A stretch of DNA of 64,000 nucleotides from Cryptomeria japonica (Eukaryota > Streptophyta > Pinopsida > Cupressales > Cupressaceae): assembly GCF_030272615.1 (NCBI RefSeq), contig NC_081406.1:164159521-164223520 (forward strand), in the 5' to 3' direction. Position numbers and translations under genes: made by a program. Below are positions 62,776-64,000 of this stretch, piece after piece. Under the pieces are notes generated by a model that worked only from the letters and a program-made list of their open reading frames with translations, was not told the origin of the DNA and did not search any database. Positions within the stretch are counted from its first letter, which is position 1; every line of letters starts with the position of its first letter.

Positions 62776-64000
62776 TCCGCGACTTCATTTGAATATTATA
62801 TATCATTTTAATGCCGTTGAATGCAGACAGTACTATCTGCTTTTTTAACGGCGTTGTACCTCGTCATGCATATGTACAGTTTTTTCGACAAATTCGCTCC
62901 GCCGGCGCTACCGATCAGAGCAGGAGCATTAACCGGGCCATGTGAGTATCCTCAGGTGTCTCGATCGACGAAGTACCAATTGTCACCGACAACTGTGAGT
63001 TTGTCTCCTTTGATAATGTTTTTACTGCATAGGGTTTCGGGATTATATGAATCGACGGCTGGGTTTGCCGTCGTTTAGTGCCCGCCGTCTGATCATTGTT
63101 GATAAGTTTTGTCTTGGGGTTGTTGACTCAGACTGCAGTTGCAGAAAATAGTGCTAATATTAGAATTAAAAAAACGCATTATAGTTTGCACCTTTGCCTA
63201 CCATTATTTGTTGCCCAATCTTGGAATGTTGTGGACAGATCGTAATTAGTGCTCACTGCCAGGATTGAAAGTTTTGTTTGCTTTTTTTCTGAAATTAGAT
63301 TTGTCTTTCCTTTGCATTAAAGAGCCGCCAAACAGCTCACATGTTAAACGTTGTATTTTGTTATTTGGTGTAATTGAACCTTTTTGCAACTGGGAGGGAT
63401 ACACTTATTAGTTACATTGAATGAGTACGTGAGTTAAAAAGAAATATTAAATTATATCATATTATAATTTCAGTTCCCATCTTGTGATGTCATTATATTA
63501 AAAAGTAAATCACGACAATTGTAAATTATATCATATTATAATTTCAGTTCCCATCTTGTGATGTCATTATATTAAAAAATAAATCACGACAATTGACAAT
63601 TGTAGATGATATGATTCTCAATAATTGGAAAAACATCTACAGCCTACTCCCGTGATACCTTTATATTAAATAATAATAAAAATGGTCACTTATTAAAAAC
63701 TTTTAGAAATTTAATAATTATATTTTTTAAGATAATAATAAAAAACATTTTCAGGTGTGTATAAGATCTATTATGCTGCTTTTAAGATCTTTTTATAATT
63801 TTGATAGAGGGATCTAACTCTACTTTCTTTTGTGTGGAGTGGCTTTTTATATACTTGTAGGTCACATAACTTTTGAATAATCATATTGCTACTCTTAATT
63901 TTTGCTCTCCATATGGTTGCTCATTGTCTTTTAGATTAAGTTTTCAAAAATGCTTTCATAGTCAATGTTTTTAGAGTAAGCTCTTATTAATCTTTTATTC
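62776..64000. other. Upstream intergenic region of the exonuclease gene
   Basis: A CpG-rich patch lies at about 62890-63085, unlike the AT-rich surroundings. An 85-codon plus frame (62821-63078) crosses it and includes AACT-GTGAGT at about 62995, which would be a good donor for a divergent transcript. The protein has no recognisable domain. At 63447-63597 a 74 bp unit (AAATTATATCATATTATAAT onwards) is duplicated in tandem, with one difference near the end. Beyond that I see nothing. Confidence 0.45.
63447..63597. repeat. 74 bp tandem duplication
   Basis: AATTTCAGTTCCCATCTTGT occurs in both halves; the two copies are nearly identical. Confidence 0.9.

Noticed and set aside
1-64000. CRISPR arrays, bacterial operons or tRNA and rRNA genes
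   Set aside because: No regularly spaced direct repeats of CRISPR type, no ribosome-binding sites with consecutive ORFs, and no tRNA or rRNA sequence was recognised; introns, TATA boxes and plant retroelements show a plant nuclear origin.

Overview
This is plant nuclear DNA, most probably from a gymnosperm and best fitting a conifer. It is AT-rich with almost no open coding sequence. LTR retrotransposons, hAT transposons and LINE remnants of several ages are nested inside one another, and a single protein-coding gene is spread across nearly the whole window by introns of 20 and 33 kb. The species cannot be named from the sequence alone.

The one host gene lies on the minus strand. Its promoter and first exons are near 62.2-62.8 kb and it runs leftwards off the start of the window. 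Five coding exons can be joined with intact splice sites and matching phases: 62225-62357, 41192-41876, 40879-40963, 7261-7345 and 338-516. Together they give 389 codons with no stop. The product resembles the plant 3'-5' exonuclease-domain proteins of the Mut7/EXD3 type (Arabidopsis At1g56310 kind): a helical N-terminal part followed by the start of a DEDD exonuclease domain with the D-x-E motif. The rest of the exonuclease domain must be encoded beyond position 1.

Everything else is intron. The 6.7 kb intron (517-7260) holds one possible old LTR. The 33.5 kb intron (7346-40878) holds, from left to right: a decayed retroelement ending in an LTR (10277-15104) with a 4.47 kb solo LTR inside it; a 608 bp non-autonomous hAT element; a 3.05 kb solo LTR of the same family in the opposite orientation; AT-rich hairpins; a truncated Ty3/gypsy element of Tat/Athila type with an extra ORF after integrase; a 765 bp solo LTR; a SINE-like sequence; a LINE ORF1 remnant; and an internally deleted Ty3/gypsy chromovirus with both LTRs. 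The 20.3 kb intron (41877-62224) holds a possible MITE, a decayed hAT transposase element split by a Ty1/copia element, a small non-autonomous LTR element, a fragment of the long LTR family and a degenerate LINE. Seven of these insertions have boundaries fixed by target-site duplications, or strongly supported by them, that I could read directly.

No element has an intact set of proteins. The exons remain open and correctly spliced in phase, so the gene appears to tolerate this load. The points most worth checking are the giant gene itself, the inverted pair of very long solo LTRs, the post-integrase ORF, and the pattern of premature stops that fit C-to-T decay.
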